Shown here piece after piece: positions 44,700-56,499 of a DNA stretch of 64,000 nt. The stretch comes from Sepiola atlantica. Its lineage: Eukaryota; Mollusca; Cephalopoda; Sepiida; Sepiolidae. The position numbers and the translations under genes are program-made. Under the pieces are notes generated by a model. That model saw nothing but the letters and a program-made list of their open reading frames with translations. It was not told the DNA's origin and searched no databases. Numbering within the stretch: position 1 is the first letter of the stretch; every line of letters starts with the position of its first letter. The stretch covers positions 75,942,844 through 76,006,843 of the forward strand of contig OY744525.1 of NCBI GenBank assembly GCA_963556195.1, read 5' to 3'.

Positions 44700-44790
44700 A
44701 GGCAAGTGCCTCAAACCATGATCAGCACGACCATCTAGTTGACACTGAGAGTTGGCGCTTCTAACCATTTGGCTGAAGTAACAAGTCGTG
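44700..44790 (-). mobile_element. tRNA-derived SINE-like fragment
   Basis: Minus strand AAATGGTTAGAAGCGCCAAC (A-box-like) and ATCATGGTTTGAGGCACTTG (B-box-like) are about 50 bp apart. No full cloverleaf. Confidence 0.3.
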
Positions 44791-45124
44791 AGCAAGGGAA
44801 ATGTAAATAATTATATAAACACTGTCAACTGCCGAAGACTGCTCCATTTATTTTCACAAAGAGATTTGAATTATTGATAATGGTAGTGCGCAAAAATAAA
44901 TATAATAGGAGAGAATATTCAATATCGATGACAGAATTTATGCAGATTTAATTTTATTATAAGCTCTCTTAAAAAAGGGAGAGCACTTTGTTTGGGACAA
45001 AATTATATTTTTGGCAGTACGTTACCGGCAGTAATGCTATAGTTCTCTCCTCTTGGTTAAGCACTTTAGAATTAATTACTGATACGAGTTTGCATTAAAA
45101 CTGTATTTACACATCTCAATCGCA

Positions 45125-45190
45125 CTGCTGCCCTGCTAGCCAAGGGGTTAATGACCTTGAGTTACAACACCGAGGGTAGTAAGCTCAAAT
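45125..45190 (+). mobile_element. tRNA-derived SINE-like fragment
   Basis: CTAGCCAAGGGGTTAATG (A-box-like) and GTAAGCTCAAATCAGTTAG (weak B box), 45 bp apart. Confidence 0.3.
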
Positions 45191-45279
45191 CAGTTAGTAG
45201 GTAGGCAAGTTGTTTAAATATATACTGATGAGTCGTCAAAAAATGCAACAAGCTTGTCTATAGATAAATAAATAATATT

Positions 45280-45506
<227 letters not shown>

Positions 45507-45509
45507 AAG

Positions 45510-46540
45510 TGAAATTGCCACCTGAATTTGCTCTTCAAGATGCATAAAATTCACTTTGACAAACTGGGGGCCATCATGAAAAACGTAAAAACAACCATGT
45601 TACAAGTTAACAGGATTCTATTTTCAACAAAGAAGTTATCCCACGAACTAAATCCTCATTTTCAAGCTCATTTCTTCATTATACGTATGTATATATGTTG
45701 AAAAAATAAGTGAAAAGCATCAAAATCTTCGCCTTTCCCTATCCTCTCATGTGGCATCTAGTCTTGACCGACATTTTGGCTAAGACCTAATTGCAGCCAT
45801 ACCTTGACATGTTGTTAAAACCGAAATGACATTTTCTTCCAACTTACTCCTTTCTTCTTTTTCCTTCTGTCCTATATTTCTATATTTATTTCTGTCTGGC
45901 TTTTCTTATATTCCTCTTTTACCCCCGCCCCCTTCTCATGTCTACTGCTTATATATTTTTTATTTTTTTATTTTTAATTAAAATTCATTCTTATTTTGAA
46001 GTTTTTTGATAAATAAAGACGAAATAATATTAGCTTTTAGTTTGTTTTGATTTTATATCATTATGCGGTTAAGCATTTATCATTTCCACATGGTATTTGG
46101 TCTTTCAGCAGATAACGTAATGAAAAGGATAACGGCAATGGGATGCACAGTAATATATAGATTAAGAGACGTGTGACAGACAATACATTGTATCAAAATG
46201 ATGAATACTGCAACAAACCATGTATTCAATGGACAACGCTAATCTCTATAGTAATAACATTGTGTGATCACCTATTGTGTGTCTGCATATGTGTGTATGT
46301 GTTTCTTGCCTCTATGTAACTTATACATTACTTTATTTACTATTAAACGATTATTTATTGAAATAAAAAAAATGCTATAGCATAAAGTATTAAAATAAAC
46401 TTTTAAAATCCTATTTAAAATTTTTTTAAATATAATTAAACGAAATCCAATTTACCAGAATGCATTTCTGTTTTTTTTTTCATAAATAAGTCAGCAATTT
46501 TAATCTTGCGTTAATAGCTAAAAAAAAAATGCCATTCAAA
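45510..46540. other. AT-rich DNA, no gene seen
   Basis: Contains a weak U2-like string (ATTTTGGCTAAGACC near 45775) and pyrimidine-rich blocks. A block at 46345-46400 resembles 14360-14410. Confidence 0.4.
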
Positions 46541-46589
46541 ATGTGAAAAGAATTTGGAAGCATTTAAACTGTCATATGGAAAGTCACAT

Positions 46590-46958
46590 ACCATTTCATC
46601 TTCTTTTGCTAATATACCTCCCTCCTATTCACACATGCTGTTCTACTCCTCCCCCAATATACTTTCTTTCGTTATCTTCGTTGTTTGCCACTTTACGTTG
46701 CAGCTCCCACTTTGACCCTCATTAAATCCATGTCTGCTTCCCACAGACTTTGCTTACTCGCACCCCTTGCATTTTTGATTCATTTTCCTTCTACCCACGT
46801 CTGTATGTATAAATTTTTCCTGAAACGTGTATCTTGAAAAAGCTTGAATAAATCTCTCTTAGGCGAAATATTGATCCCTCCACACATGACTCCGTGTTGA
46901 TTTTACTGTGTTTCATATAGATGTCTTAGTTTTTAATGTTACCTATATATACACACAC

Positions 46959-47001
<43 letters not shown>

Positions 47002-47460
47002 TATGTATGCATCCAAGAGACTGAAATTATTGCATCTTTACCGTTTAATGAATTTTTACAAAATGACTTGAACAAAAGATTTATATACCAAGACGGACAA
47101 AATGGATAAATAAGTACAAATGCAATTAAATCTCTCTATCCTTCTTCTAATAAATTTCTTTTCTCTCTCATTTCCTCACTCTTACGTATATATCCTTTTC
47201 TCCCATCATCTCTCGCTTTCCCACTTTATCTCTCTTTTCTCCTTCTACTCTTCTACACACTGCCTTTCACTTCCACGCTCTCCTCCTCCTCCTCCTCCTC
47301 CCAACTTCATATCCTTTTATCCCATCATATCTATCAACTTCTGCTCTTGCTCCTCCTCTTCAAATATAGCTCCTCCTTATTATCTCTCTCAACTTCCTTT
47401 ATTTCCCCTATATCTACAATGTTCTCCCCATCTCTCTGTCTACCCCTTTTTAGCAATGGA
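46590..47460 (+). repeat. Pyrimidine-rich tracts and (TG)n
   Basis: Plus-strand C/T-rich stretches at 46590-46740 and 47130-47460, with a (TG)n tract at 46961-46995. The 116-codon frame at 47120 is rich in S, P, L and F, a consequence of C/T bias. Confidence 0.7.
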
Positions 47461-47639
47461 GGTGAAATAATTGTTTTATATTTAGCCATTGTTTCATTAT
47501 GGCCAATACCTGCTGTGTATACATTTCTGAAGAACAGCACTTCAGAATAAAATTACCATTTGTAATCCATTTAATCTGCTTTCCTTTCATATAACAATTT
47601 CTGCTTTTAATGTATTTTAATAGTTAGTTCTTATTCACG

Positions 47640-48600
47640 TGTAGTTCTCACAAGAATGATTACCTGTAATCATTTACTGGTAAAACCAGGTGGTGTTTCC
47701 TGGAGTGACAAGTCTCTCCAAAGTTCTAGTACTCTCTGCTTCTTTAGGTCACCATTGCAACTCACTTTGAGTTCTTGCTGATAACAGCAATGGCTTTCTT
47801 TGGAATTTGAGTGACAATAAATCTTTCCAGGATTCCAGTATTCTCCGTGCCTTTCAAATCAAGGTCTCGTTGGTGTTATCCCTCGTCAGATTTTTCAGAC
47901 CGATTTACCTTAGCAGTTTCATTTCCGTTGAAGTAATTATTAATTACTCATTAAGAGTTTTCATATAAGTCATTATCGATGGTGTTCCCTGTTGTTTGAG
48001 TGACAACAAGTTTGCCCAGATTTCCAGCAGTCTCTGCCGCCTTTGATAAGCATTGCAAATCATTTCGCGTTATCGCAGCACTCATTTGCCATTGATGTCT
48101 TGCAAGCAGTGACCGTTGGACTTCTCTGGAATTTGAGTGGCGATAAGCCTCCTCAACGTTCCAGTCCTTTCTGCATCCTTCGAGTGGAGGTCTGGTTGGT
48201 GCTCTTTCTCCTAGGTCTTTCCATTCTCCTTGATCCTTCATGACAGTTTTGTGTGATATCAGCCAAGACTATTATTATTTTTTTAGTCACTAGGAGTTCT
48301 CACACAGGTCATCATCAGTGATTGCTCACTGATAATAACCGGTGGTGTCCTCTGGAGTCTGAGTGATACTTATATTTCTAGTACTCAACTTTCTTTCGAT
48401 CACCATTGCAAATGATTTGCATTATCGCAACAACCGCTTACCATTGATTTTATGCTGGCAACAATCATTGGTTATCTCTAGGACTTGGGTTGCAATAAGC
48501 CTCCCCAAGTTCCCAGTACTCTCCGTACTGTTCCAGTGGAGGTCTTTACATCCTTTCATTATTATTATTTCATTTTCTCGTGTCTGTATATTGCAATAAT
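47640..48600 (+). repeat. Repeat R6, three tandem units of about 310-340 bp
   Basis: Units start near 47645, 47954 and 48293 at (G)AGTT(C/T)TCA. Each has GGTGTT(T/C)CCTG, GAGTGACAA, TTCCAG.A(G/C)TCTC, CA(C/T)(C/A)ATTGCAA and a second half that repeats the first: GGAATTTGAGTGGCGATAAG against TTTGAGTGACAACAAGTTTG. This gives an internal period of about 150-160 bp. A single unit lies at 17855-18140. A minus-strand 96-codon frame in the middle unit is not preserved in the others. Confidence 0.85.
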
Positions 48601-48619
48601 CTATGTGATCAAAAGAAGG

Positions 48620-50740
48620 TAAGTTATTATTGACGGTTTTTTATTTTCTATTTGTGCTGTACATATCAGTACTATCTTCTACATGTCTTACAGAGAGATG
48701 TTTTGCACCAAGCATAGATTTGGAACCCCGCTTATGCTGGCAACTCAAAGGTATGAGTTTAGCGTGACACTGTATCTGAAATCATTCAAATGCCACACCT
48801 TTCCAAAAATAAACAGAACACATATTTTATTAATTGACTTAATCTCAGAATAACATTATTCCCATTAAAAATCCAAAGATAATTAATATTCACTACTTAA
48901 AAAGTATGTTTATATTTTGTTTTACAAAATAAATCAAAATTGGTCCAAATATTAAGAATAAACATAAGCTTGTGTGATTTAACTCTAGTTTAAATCTCAT
49001 TAAACTCATTTTTAATGTCTTTCATAAAGAATTAATACACAAAGCTGTTGCATATACGAATGCAAATAAAAAAATTGTAGATGAATAATATTTGGAACTT
49101 ATTTAATAAACCTGCTTTATATAATTAGATATAGTAGGTTTTCCCCAAAAAGAACCTTGTGTTATATACTTTGTTCTCATGGGGAGGCATCATATTACTC
49201 AACACCACTTCTTATATCTAGATAATCAAGGTGTTCAAGCATATCTTGAATTTTCTAGAACAATGATTTGTCTAATGAAGGCAACTGATGTAAATAACGA
49301 ATACTTTACTGGAAAATAATAGAGTCGCTGGAATCTGCTTTTCTATTATTTATTTATAAATGCTCTGGAATTATAAATTAATATCTATTGAGCTTAAACT
49401 CTGAAAGTTTGATTACAAAAAATACACACCCACACACATGTATCTATATTTCTAATATACACTCCTTACTGGAGTGCTGAAAACATCAGTAATGCATTTG
49501 CTTGGGTTATCAGGGAGTTTTGGGTCTTAAAAAATAAGAAAAAAATGGTAATATGGGGTTCAGGCATGCATGCATGAGTATACATGGTTTACATTCACTT
49601 CTAGGCAATACCATGTGTGCCTATACTAGCATTTATATAACTAGATATACTAGTATATCTTAAATTATTTTTAACGTCAATACATAGTAAAAGCAAAATA
49701 AATTGTTTTGGACTATTAAAATAATCTCAAACGCTATTGATAATGTTCACCCATTCATTTTTTTTTTGTTTTTAGATGTCACGCAAAAGCTATAATTATT
49801 TTGTTACGGTAATGTTTTAAACTCTATAAGAAAGTCCAGTCATGGTATATGTTTTATTTGTTGGGAACTTATTTTATTTTATTTCTGTTTTCATGGAAAT
49901 CGCTCTAGACAACGCATGAAGCCAATTGATGTAAGGAACTAAAAAATACTACTTCAAGGTCAAAAACTAGCCACCGATAAGTGTTAGATAGATTCCGACC
50001 CGGAAAACAGCAATTCTTCCCCCTTTGTCAGAAACATCGCTCATAGAATGTGAGGACTAAAGGAAAAAATACTATTAATGCAATATTTTCCATTTCTAAA
50101 AGTAAAAGATTTCTGATATTTCGAAATAAGACAAATTCCATAATGCATATATTACGTTTAAAAACTTTGTGACTGACGGATGACAGACAAAATCTCTATT
50201 TATATAAGATAAATATTGAATGTTAATAATCTATCTTTTGGTGTTGTTCATATTTAAAACATTAAACTAAGTCCTAGCGGGCCATTCTCCCACACAGTAT
50301 CTTCTGTCAGTTCCAGTACCCTTGGGTTCATGCAATGTTCTTTGGTTTGATTTCTATTTCAACTTATTTGTGGGTGGTCGGCATTATCTCATTATGTAGG
50401 TTGGTTTAAGCACTCAAGGTTTTTACTTGATATTATTATTATTATTATTTTAAAAATTAAATCTATCTCAGAATAAAATATAGGCATGGCAAGTAAGCAA
50501 CACAGAAACGTTTATGTTTCATTCTCAGAGGGAAAGCATCAGTCTAGAAAAAATATATAATTAAAAAAACAAAAACAAAAACTGCATACTTTCCTAAAGA
50601 GATTTGCAACCCCGGGTAGGTAGAGTTATTAAAATTAAATCCATCTTCCAGTTCAGTATTAATACTAAATTAAGAGAATAATTCTTAATATTTTGGAATA
50701 AAATAAAAGAATCTTTGAGAATTTGATGTGATCTTTATTT
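48620..50740. other. AT-rich DNA, no gene seen
   Basis: A weak piece of SINE family U may lie at 49140-49190 (TTTTCCCCAAAAAGAACCTT, GTTCTCATGGGGAGGC). Otherwise low-complexity sequence without recognisable exons. Confidence 0.45.
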
Positions 50741-50744
50741 ATAC

Positions 50745-51560
50745 AAAGTTAGGTATATGTATATGTTTACATATTTGTATGTACAGAATTCACTTCCAAA
50801 ACTAATTAACCGATCATTATGAATTTCAGGACACAGTGTAAGGGGGCATAATGTGAGCTATAATTAGTTTAATTTAGTTTTATGCAAAAATGGTAGAAAG
50901 GGGTGGAATATCTCGGTGAAAATTCAGGTACTTCTTATTTTTGTGAAATTTTAATAATAGATATTAGATATCTATTAGTAAATATCTCCTAAATTTAAGT
51001 TTCTTTGGAGTATTTTCAAGAGTTTTAAGGGGCATAATATGGGCACAACCTCTCATTTGAAAATTCAAATGTATCAGATTTCAAATCCCAAGTGAACAAA
51101 TTCTTGTCATCAACCCATAAGTAATCAAACGCAATTCATACATTTGATCAATGTCACCACTCTTATAGTATTACCATCTCTCAGCTGACAATCATTCCGT
51201 CTTATTAACCCTTTTCCTCGAGTGGATCTTGGCCTTGATAAATGGTTACCATATAGTAAAAAAAAAATAGACTTGCATTGAATTCAATCCATATTCATTG
51301 GATACCAATGAAGCAAGATTCTGTGAATTTCAATTTCTTCTTAAGACCCCTTAAAATTTAGACATTTTCTACAATCAAAATCATGTAATAGATTTTGATC
51401 AAAATTGGAATACGGTTTCTAGACACAAGGCTTAGTATCATTATATCTTGATTTTAATCTTCATAAGGATACATAAAAGTGGTGCAAAACTGTTCTGTTC
51501 AGTGAATTAATTTTATTAATCCTAGGTCAAATATTCTTCTAGTATATATATATATATAAA
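50745..51560 (+). mobile_element. R5 repeat (Helitron-like relic), copy 4, interrupted
   Basis: Starts near TGTACAGAATTCACTTCC, ACTAATTAACCGATCATTAT, and continues through TTTGGAGTATTTTCAAGAG. After an insertion (51080-51270) it resumes with ACTTGCATTGAATTC, TAGATTTTGATCAAAATTGG and AAAGTGGTGCAAAACTGTTC. The 3' end reads AAATATTCTTCTAGTATATA, so CTAG lies next to T, as expected for a Helitron CTRR end. Confidence 0.5.
51080..51270 (+). mobile_element. LINE-A group 3' tail nested in R5
   Basis: CAAATCCCAAGTGAACAAAT, TTCTTGTCATCAACCCATAA, then GAGTGGATCTTGGCCTTGAT and AAATGGTTACC, with a poly-A run (TAGTAAAAAAAAAATAG) at the right junction. It splits an R5 copy at a point where copy 2 is continuous, so it is a later insertion. 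Confidence 0.75.
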
Positions 51561-51975
51561 TATGATGCAGGTTCAGTTACAGACAGACTGTAAATCTCTA
51601 TGATTATTATTATTGTTGTTGTGGTCTTTGTTTTTGTTGTTGTCATTTTGTCCGTGTTTGATGGGAATTTGTACCTGAGGCAACGTTAATGTTGTGCACA
51701 TACCCAGCAGGAATATTTCGGAATCATTAAATCAAAAATAAATTTATTCATTTCTCTTTCTCTCCGGCAAAAATAATGATGTGAAATGATGGTGGCCTTA
51801 AATGAAATATTTAGCAAGAAACGCATATGCAAAGTTTGAAGATTTATTATCCTCATTAAACTGGCTTTTAAATAAGAACAAAAATACCTTTTAGATAATA
51901 TGCAATGAATAACACAACAACAAGACACAATATAATCTATCTCTTTATGAGCTGTCTCTGTTTCAATATCTATAA

Positions 51976-51987
<12 letters not shown>

Positions 51988-52026
<39 letters not shown>
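51988..52026. repeat. (CT)n(TA)n microsatellite
   Basis: CT repeats run into about 16 TA units. Another (TA)n tract lies at 52426-52462 with a short GTATGTGTATGTG tail. Confidence 0.95.
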
Positions 52027-52423
52027 TATTGCCTTTGTTATTGTTATAGGCAATAAAGACAGCTGAAAGTATTCTTACGGTGATACATTTAATCTAAATA
52101 CTAGAGGGAGTGTTATTTCCCTTACACTGCATGTCGCCCTCTATATGAAGAGCATATATTTTTATTTATAAAATATAATTATCTACAGACAGGTGCTTCA
52201 CCGTGAATACGACCTATCAGTGTGGTTTAGTTTAGTGAGATCCGATACCTTGACCACAAAGGCTGCAGTCGAGAGCCTTACTTATAAAGTCTCGCCTGAA
52301 ATACATGGATATTTTTTTACATAATCAACATCTCAATAGCGAGTTTTTAAAACAAAACATTATCACATTCCAGGCGAACGAAACAGCTGTGGTTAAGGAA
52401 AAAATAAAAGAATGTTTTCAAAT

Positions 52424-52467
<44 letters not shown>

Positions 52468-52479
52468 ATGTGTATGTGT

Positions 52480-53150
52480 GTTTCTTCTAAACTTTTTAAT
52501 GTTGACAATGAGATTATTTTTTATTCATCACTTCAAAGCGATTAATGGGATTTCTAATGGTGGAACACACTTTTTAGTGTTTCTCCTCGCACTGTCTGTG
52601 CAGGAGGGATTTCAATGGTTAAACCTTCCGAACCATTCAAACATACCTCAATCCTAGAACTAAAGTATATATTAGCATGTATTTCGTGATATCAAAGTGT
52701 AGAGGAAAAAAGACTTAAGGAAACAAATGTTGATTAACTCACATTTAGTATAATGTGTGTGTCTTAATCAGGAGTCATATTACTATCATTTTTATTTCGT
52801 TTTTTACTATGCTGTTTGTTTTACCAAAGTATTTCCTTTTTTTAATAGGATGTTTAAAGTTAAATTTAATTATTACAGTATTTTTTGGTCATAAAATTAT
52901 AAAACTATAACTAATTTTATGAACGTAATGTTGTTTTAATCTCTATTTATAAAATTATTGGATATAAATAGCTTCCAAAATTTTGAATCTTTTAATATAT
53001 GAAGATTTGCTAAGAATTTTCAAGCCAGAAATAACATTCTATTTGACATGCTTCTAAATACCTATAACATTTTGAAGGATCACAAAGTAATTCATTCTTT
53101 TTTTTCAGTAGAAATTTGTTTTTTTTTTCTAATAGAGAAATGTGGAGGTC
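52480..53150. other. AT-rich DNA, no gene seen
   Basis: No repeat family or exon recognised. Confidence 0.45.
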
Positions 53151-53189
53151 TTTAAAAGTAGACTGGATGAATATGATTTTTATAAAGTA

Positions 53190-53470
53190 CTTACTTCAAA
53201 CGGCACGGGTCAACATTTGAGCAGCAAATCATCAGCAGGCAAAATTTTGGCCTAAGTATTTTGTTCATTGATTACCTTGAGAAAGGAAGAACCCTCAAAC
53301 GTGAATATTATATAACATTTGTCTGTTTGAAGGAAGACATTGCAAAACCAAAAAACAGCCACAAATGAAGAAGAAAAAAGTGCTCTTTCACCAAGACAAT
53401 GCAACATGTCACAAGTTGATCGTAGTACATGAATTTCACTTCGAATTGCTCATGGTAGACAACTAAAAAT
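53190..53470 (+). pseudogene. Mariner-type transposase fragment
   Basis: Plus-strand readings give FIDYLEKGRTLKREYYITF, then in another frame KQPQMKKKKVLFHQDNATCH followed by KLIVVHEFHFELL. The IDYLEKG..(I/L)..EYY and HQDNA..H blocks are conserved in the mariner DD34D catalytic domain. The second catalytic Asp is at 53395-53397. At least one frameshift separates the blocks and the N-terminal helix-turn-helix is missing. It is transposon debris. Confidence 0.85.
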
Positions 53471-53562
53471 GAAGCCAAGCAATTATGCAACACCTTTAAT
53501 AGAAGGCTAATCTGTATATAAAACCAGCTGCTCTACTAAACCGGATATCTTCAGTACTTTGC

Positions 53563-53862
53563 ATGATTGAGCTTCTTAACATTGGTTGCGAGAGTCATTG
53601 TGGTGTTGTGCAGGACCTACTTGACTTAAAAGCCCATAGATGGGCTAACACAAAGCATTGTCTTCCTGGCAGTGATGATCATGCTCATCTAATGAGTAGA
53701 CTCATAATATATAAGTGGGTGTGTGTAATTCAGTGTGCTCAGTTACTTGTGCAAGAGCATGTATATTTGTTTATTTCAATTGACACTATAAATTGGAAGA
53801 TGGATATTGAAAAAAAAATCAAATATTTTTTAAATATATATATATATATACATAGAAGTTAA
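53563..53862 (+). other. Open frame of about 99 codons, unidentified
   Basis: The frame includes MIELLNIGCESHCGVVQDLL and DLKAHRWANTKHCLPGSDDH. It is open but has no family match or splice signals. It ends in a (TA)n tract and sits between mariner debris and a MITE. Confidence 0.2.
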
Positions 53863-54042
53863 AAAGATATAACTCAGACCAACATTCTAGCCATTTCACA
53901 TTATAATTTTATTTCATGTCATCAGACGTTTCTAGAAACCACCAGCCATCGTGCCACGTCTAATGAGTCTTTTCTTGACAAGCTGAAATAAAATTATAAT
54001 GTGAAATTGCTAGAATGTTGGTTTGAGTTATTTCTTTTTAAC
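53858..54042. mobile_element. MITE-like inverted-repeat element, 185 bp
   Basis: Arms: GTTAAAAAGATATAACTCAG, CCAACATTCTAGCCATTTCA and CATTATAATTTTATTTCA at the left. The right arm is their near-perfect complement (TGAAATAAAATTATAATGTG to TTATTTCTTTTTAAC). The arms are about 60 bp each around a 65-bp centre. Confidence 0.8.
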
Positions 54043-54123
54043 ATCTAGTCTTGCTCTGTTAAACATTGAGCTCTCTGACTCAAGATTTCCTACAGAAATT
54101 TCTCTACCCTTCGCGGATCCAAT

Positions 54124-54133
<10 letters not shown>

Positions 54134-54172
<39 letters not shown>
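54134..54172. repeat. (TA)n microsatellite
   Basis: About 19 TA units after a short CA run. A second (TA)n tract lies at 54570-54592. Confidence 0.95.
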
Positions 54173-54175
<3 letters not shown>

Positions 54176-54179
54176 ACAC

Positions 54180-54560
54180 TGATTAGTCCAGGTTAAGATA
54201 ACACATATATTTATGTTGATATTAAAATATTTATTATAATATAACTATTTAAAGCTGTCTTCACGGACGAGCACTGAGAAGTATTAAAAGATTTTAACTT
54301 AGCAATATTGCAGAAAACTCACTCATATGGGAGGACAAATAGTCTTGGGAGTTTACTATATATTTGCTAAAAAGAATAACAGGATATATGTCTCTTTCAT
54401 TTCATAAAGACATTGGATGGAAGTCAAAGGTAACTTTAGTCGGGGGGTTAAATCGTATGACCAGCAGGACAGTTATATGTAGCTACACTGATGAGTCTAA
54501 GTTAAAATGAAACATATGTATGTTGATATTAAAATCTTTATTATAAAAATAATCATATAT
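54180..54560 (+). repeat. Direct repeat flanking AT-rich DNA
   Basis: CACTGATTAGTCCAGGTTAA with TTATGTTGATATTAAAAT (54177-54230) recurs as CACTGATGAGTCTAAGTTAA with GTATGTTGATATTAAAAT (54486-54540), a spacing of about 310 bp. Confidence 0.6.
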
Positions 54561-54614
54561 CACAAGATTATATATATATATATATATATATAAGAGAGAG
54601 AGAAAGACGCATGT

Positions 54615-55260
54615 GTTCATGAGAACTGTTAAGTTTGCAATCAACCTATACTTATTATGCTGATGACACCACACTCATTGCTGCTGTCTTTCCTAAGTTG
54701 TTTCCATGATCCTCATCTGACATTAACAAAAGAACAGGAATAGCAACTTTTGCATTTAGATGAGTAATGGAGCAAGAAGGACATATAAACACCCTTGAAG
54801 TTAAGACTTTACAATGCTTTGATAGTTTCTACTGCTTAAACATAGATTGGCAGAGTATGGGACGAAGCTCAATGCCTGAAATTTAATGTTTAAGAATTAT
54901 CCTTGGAGTACTTTTGCAAAATAGACAAAAAAATGCAGATATCAGAAGGAAGCTTAACATTAACAGCTTCATCAACGACATCGTTTGAAAAGGAAAAAGA
55001 ATAATATGGTTTGGACATGTTTCACGGTTACCAGACTCCAACTATGTAAAGATATCATTTCAAGAAGGTTCCACTGAAGAAAGATCAAGAGCACAACCAC
55101 ATATGAGATGTGCCAACCAAATAAGGGTTGATACTGGAATGCCGCTCCTGATAGCTAAAACACTGATCCAAGACTGTGATAGTGGCAGAATTTTGCCTTC
55201 AAAGATATGACGAAGTTCTCTGGGGTATGCACATAAGATCACAAGGTGTATCTGAAAAGT
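54615..55260 (+). pseudogene. LINE RT fragment with intact YADD box and C-terminus
   Basis: One frame reads STYTYYADDTTLIAAVFPKL; the YADD catalytic motif is at 54656-54667. Further on, GKRIIWFGHVSRLPDSNYVK and MRCANQIRVDTGMPLLIAKT match the conserved C-terminal R.RWFGH..R..D block and the following QIR.D...P..A region of RTE/I-like LINE ORF2. Stops and deletions occur between them, and the palm domain before YADD is missing. It is followed by possible mariner terminal sequence (AAGGTGTATCTGAAAAGTAG, 55255). Confidence 0.8.
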
Positions 55261-55894
55261 AGTGAGATTGGTGTCACAAACAATGTATGTCAATTTCAAG
55301 CAGTTAACTACATTTTCTTCTTCAAAGTAATCCTGTAGCAGTAGTAGTAGCTACAAAAACAACCGCAAAATAATGTCTAAAATCATTTGATATTAGCTTG
55401 ACTTGAATATTTGGGACTGACTGGATCAAATACTTAATTTCGATTGGTTCCCTATATCGAGATTTAACCAATCAGAAACAATCTCTCTTGGAGCCGAGCA
55501 CCTGTTCATGAATCTTATTTAAGGAAGCACATCCACGCTTTTCAAGCAGTCAGCTGGAATAAAGGCCAAGTTGCTTAACGAACCTGTCACTCTGCACATC
55601 ACCCACACTTCTTTCTTGGTGTGCAAACAAAACCGGCATTTAGCTTCTGACTATTGGCATTGGCACTTGGACTTAAGTTACAAAGATGGCGACACTTCAA
55701 CACATGGATTTAAATCCTAATAATAATAATGATAATAATAATATGAACTTTGCCAGTCTCACTAACTCACTCAATACTCCTATCTGCATATATACGATTA
55801 AACTATATTTCTTTTCATCTCGACTTTAGAACTTTTTAACATACATTTTCTCCGTCAAGACACATTTACCCTCTTCATTATTAACCTATTTCTA

Positions 55895-56172
55895 TACGGC
55901 ATAATCATGTTGACACACCGGTTCTCATTAGATCACCTAAGTTCAGCAACGTTGAGCCTGGTCAGTACCAGATGGGTGACCATTTAGGAATACCAGGTGT
56001 TGCATGTCGGAAGACAGACACCTCTCTGCAAAAAACTAACATCATCATCTCCCCTAACTGGGATGTACATGCAATTGGGGACCGCTTGTGAATGATACTC
56101 CCATTAAACTTTTTCCTTCAGAGCAAGCCGGTTCAACCCATCCAGGGTGAATGCCATGCCAGGTACAAGTAG
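55895..56172 (+). mobile_element. 5S rRNA-headed SINE candidate (family S), copy 1
   Basis: The head (about 55892-56012) matches animal 5S rRNA almost end to end by eye: ACACACCGGTTCTCATTAGA, TCACCTAAGTTCAGCAACGT, GAGCCTGGTCAGTACC, AGATGGGTGACC and GGAATACCAGGTG. This covers the internal promoter (A box, intermediate element, C box), with several substitutions. The body that follows (TGGGATGTACATGCAATTGG, GCTTGTGAAT, TTAAACTTTTTCCTTC, CAACCCATCCAGGG) recurs with the same order and spacing at 58641-58755. A shared head and body in two places mark a retroposed family, not a stray 5S gene. Confidence 0.75.
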
Positions 56173-56334
56173 GTAACCCATTTCTATTACTTACTGAATG
56201 AAGATGAGAAATAAAGTTAATATATATTATGTGTAGATTAGTCTTTGCCATTAATTTTGATAAATGATTTTTCCACTACAATCACAATACTCAGGTTTAA
56301 TGCATTTTCTCATCTTTCTTTATCATGATTCTAT

Positions 56335-56490
56335 GCATGCTGGAAGAATTCTTTGGGGATGCTCCTCAGCCTCGTCCTCACGGTCCTATTGATGGTCTGC
56401 ACACCTTGATTTCCTTGAACTTGGGTTAAAGAAACATGTCACATGGAGCAAAATCTAGTGAATCAGGAGCTTGTTCCAGTACGGTGAATT
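56335..56490 (-). pseudogene. Mariner transposase C-terminal fragment
   Basis: The minus-strand reading shows APDSLDFAPCDMFL, then FKEIKVCRPSIG and ASPKNSSS. The YSPDLAPCDFFLFPK-type block holds the last catalytic Asp of mariner (here at 56438-56440), and K.IP...FQ normally follows. Stops break the frame. It is opposite in orientation to the 53190 fragment, so it is a separate copy. Confidence 0.75.
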
Positions 56491-56499
56491 TCATTTTAT

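Noticed and set aside
45770..45790. A third U2-like string (ATTTTGGCTAAGACC)
   Set aside because: Similarity is limited to about 14 nt and neither the rest of U2 nor the SINE body follows.
47120..47470. 116-codon frame rich in S, P, L
   Set aside because: Explained by a pyrimidine-rich tract; no splice or start context.
55895..56015. Functional 5S rRNA gene
   Set aside because: Several substitutions in conserved positions, no T-run terminator right after the 3' end, and the attached body shared with another locus.
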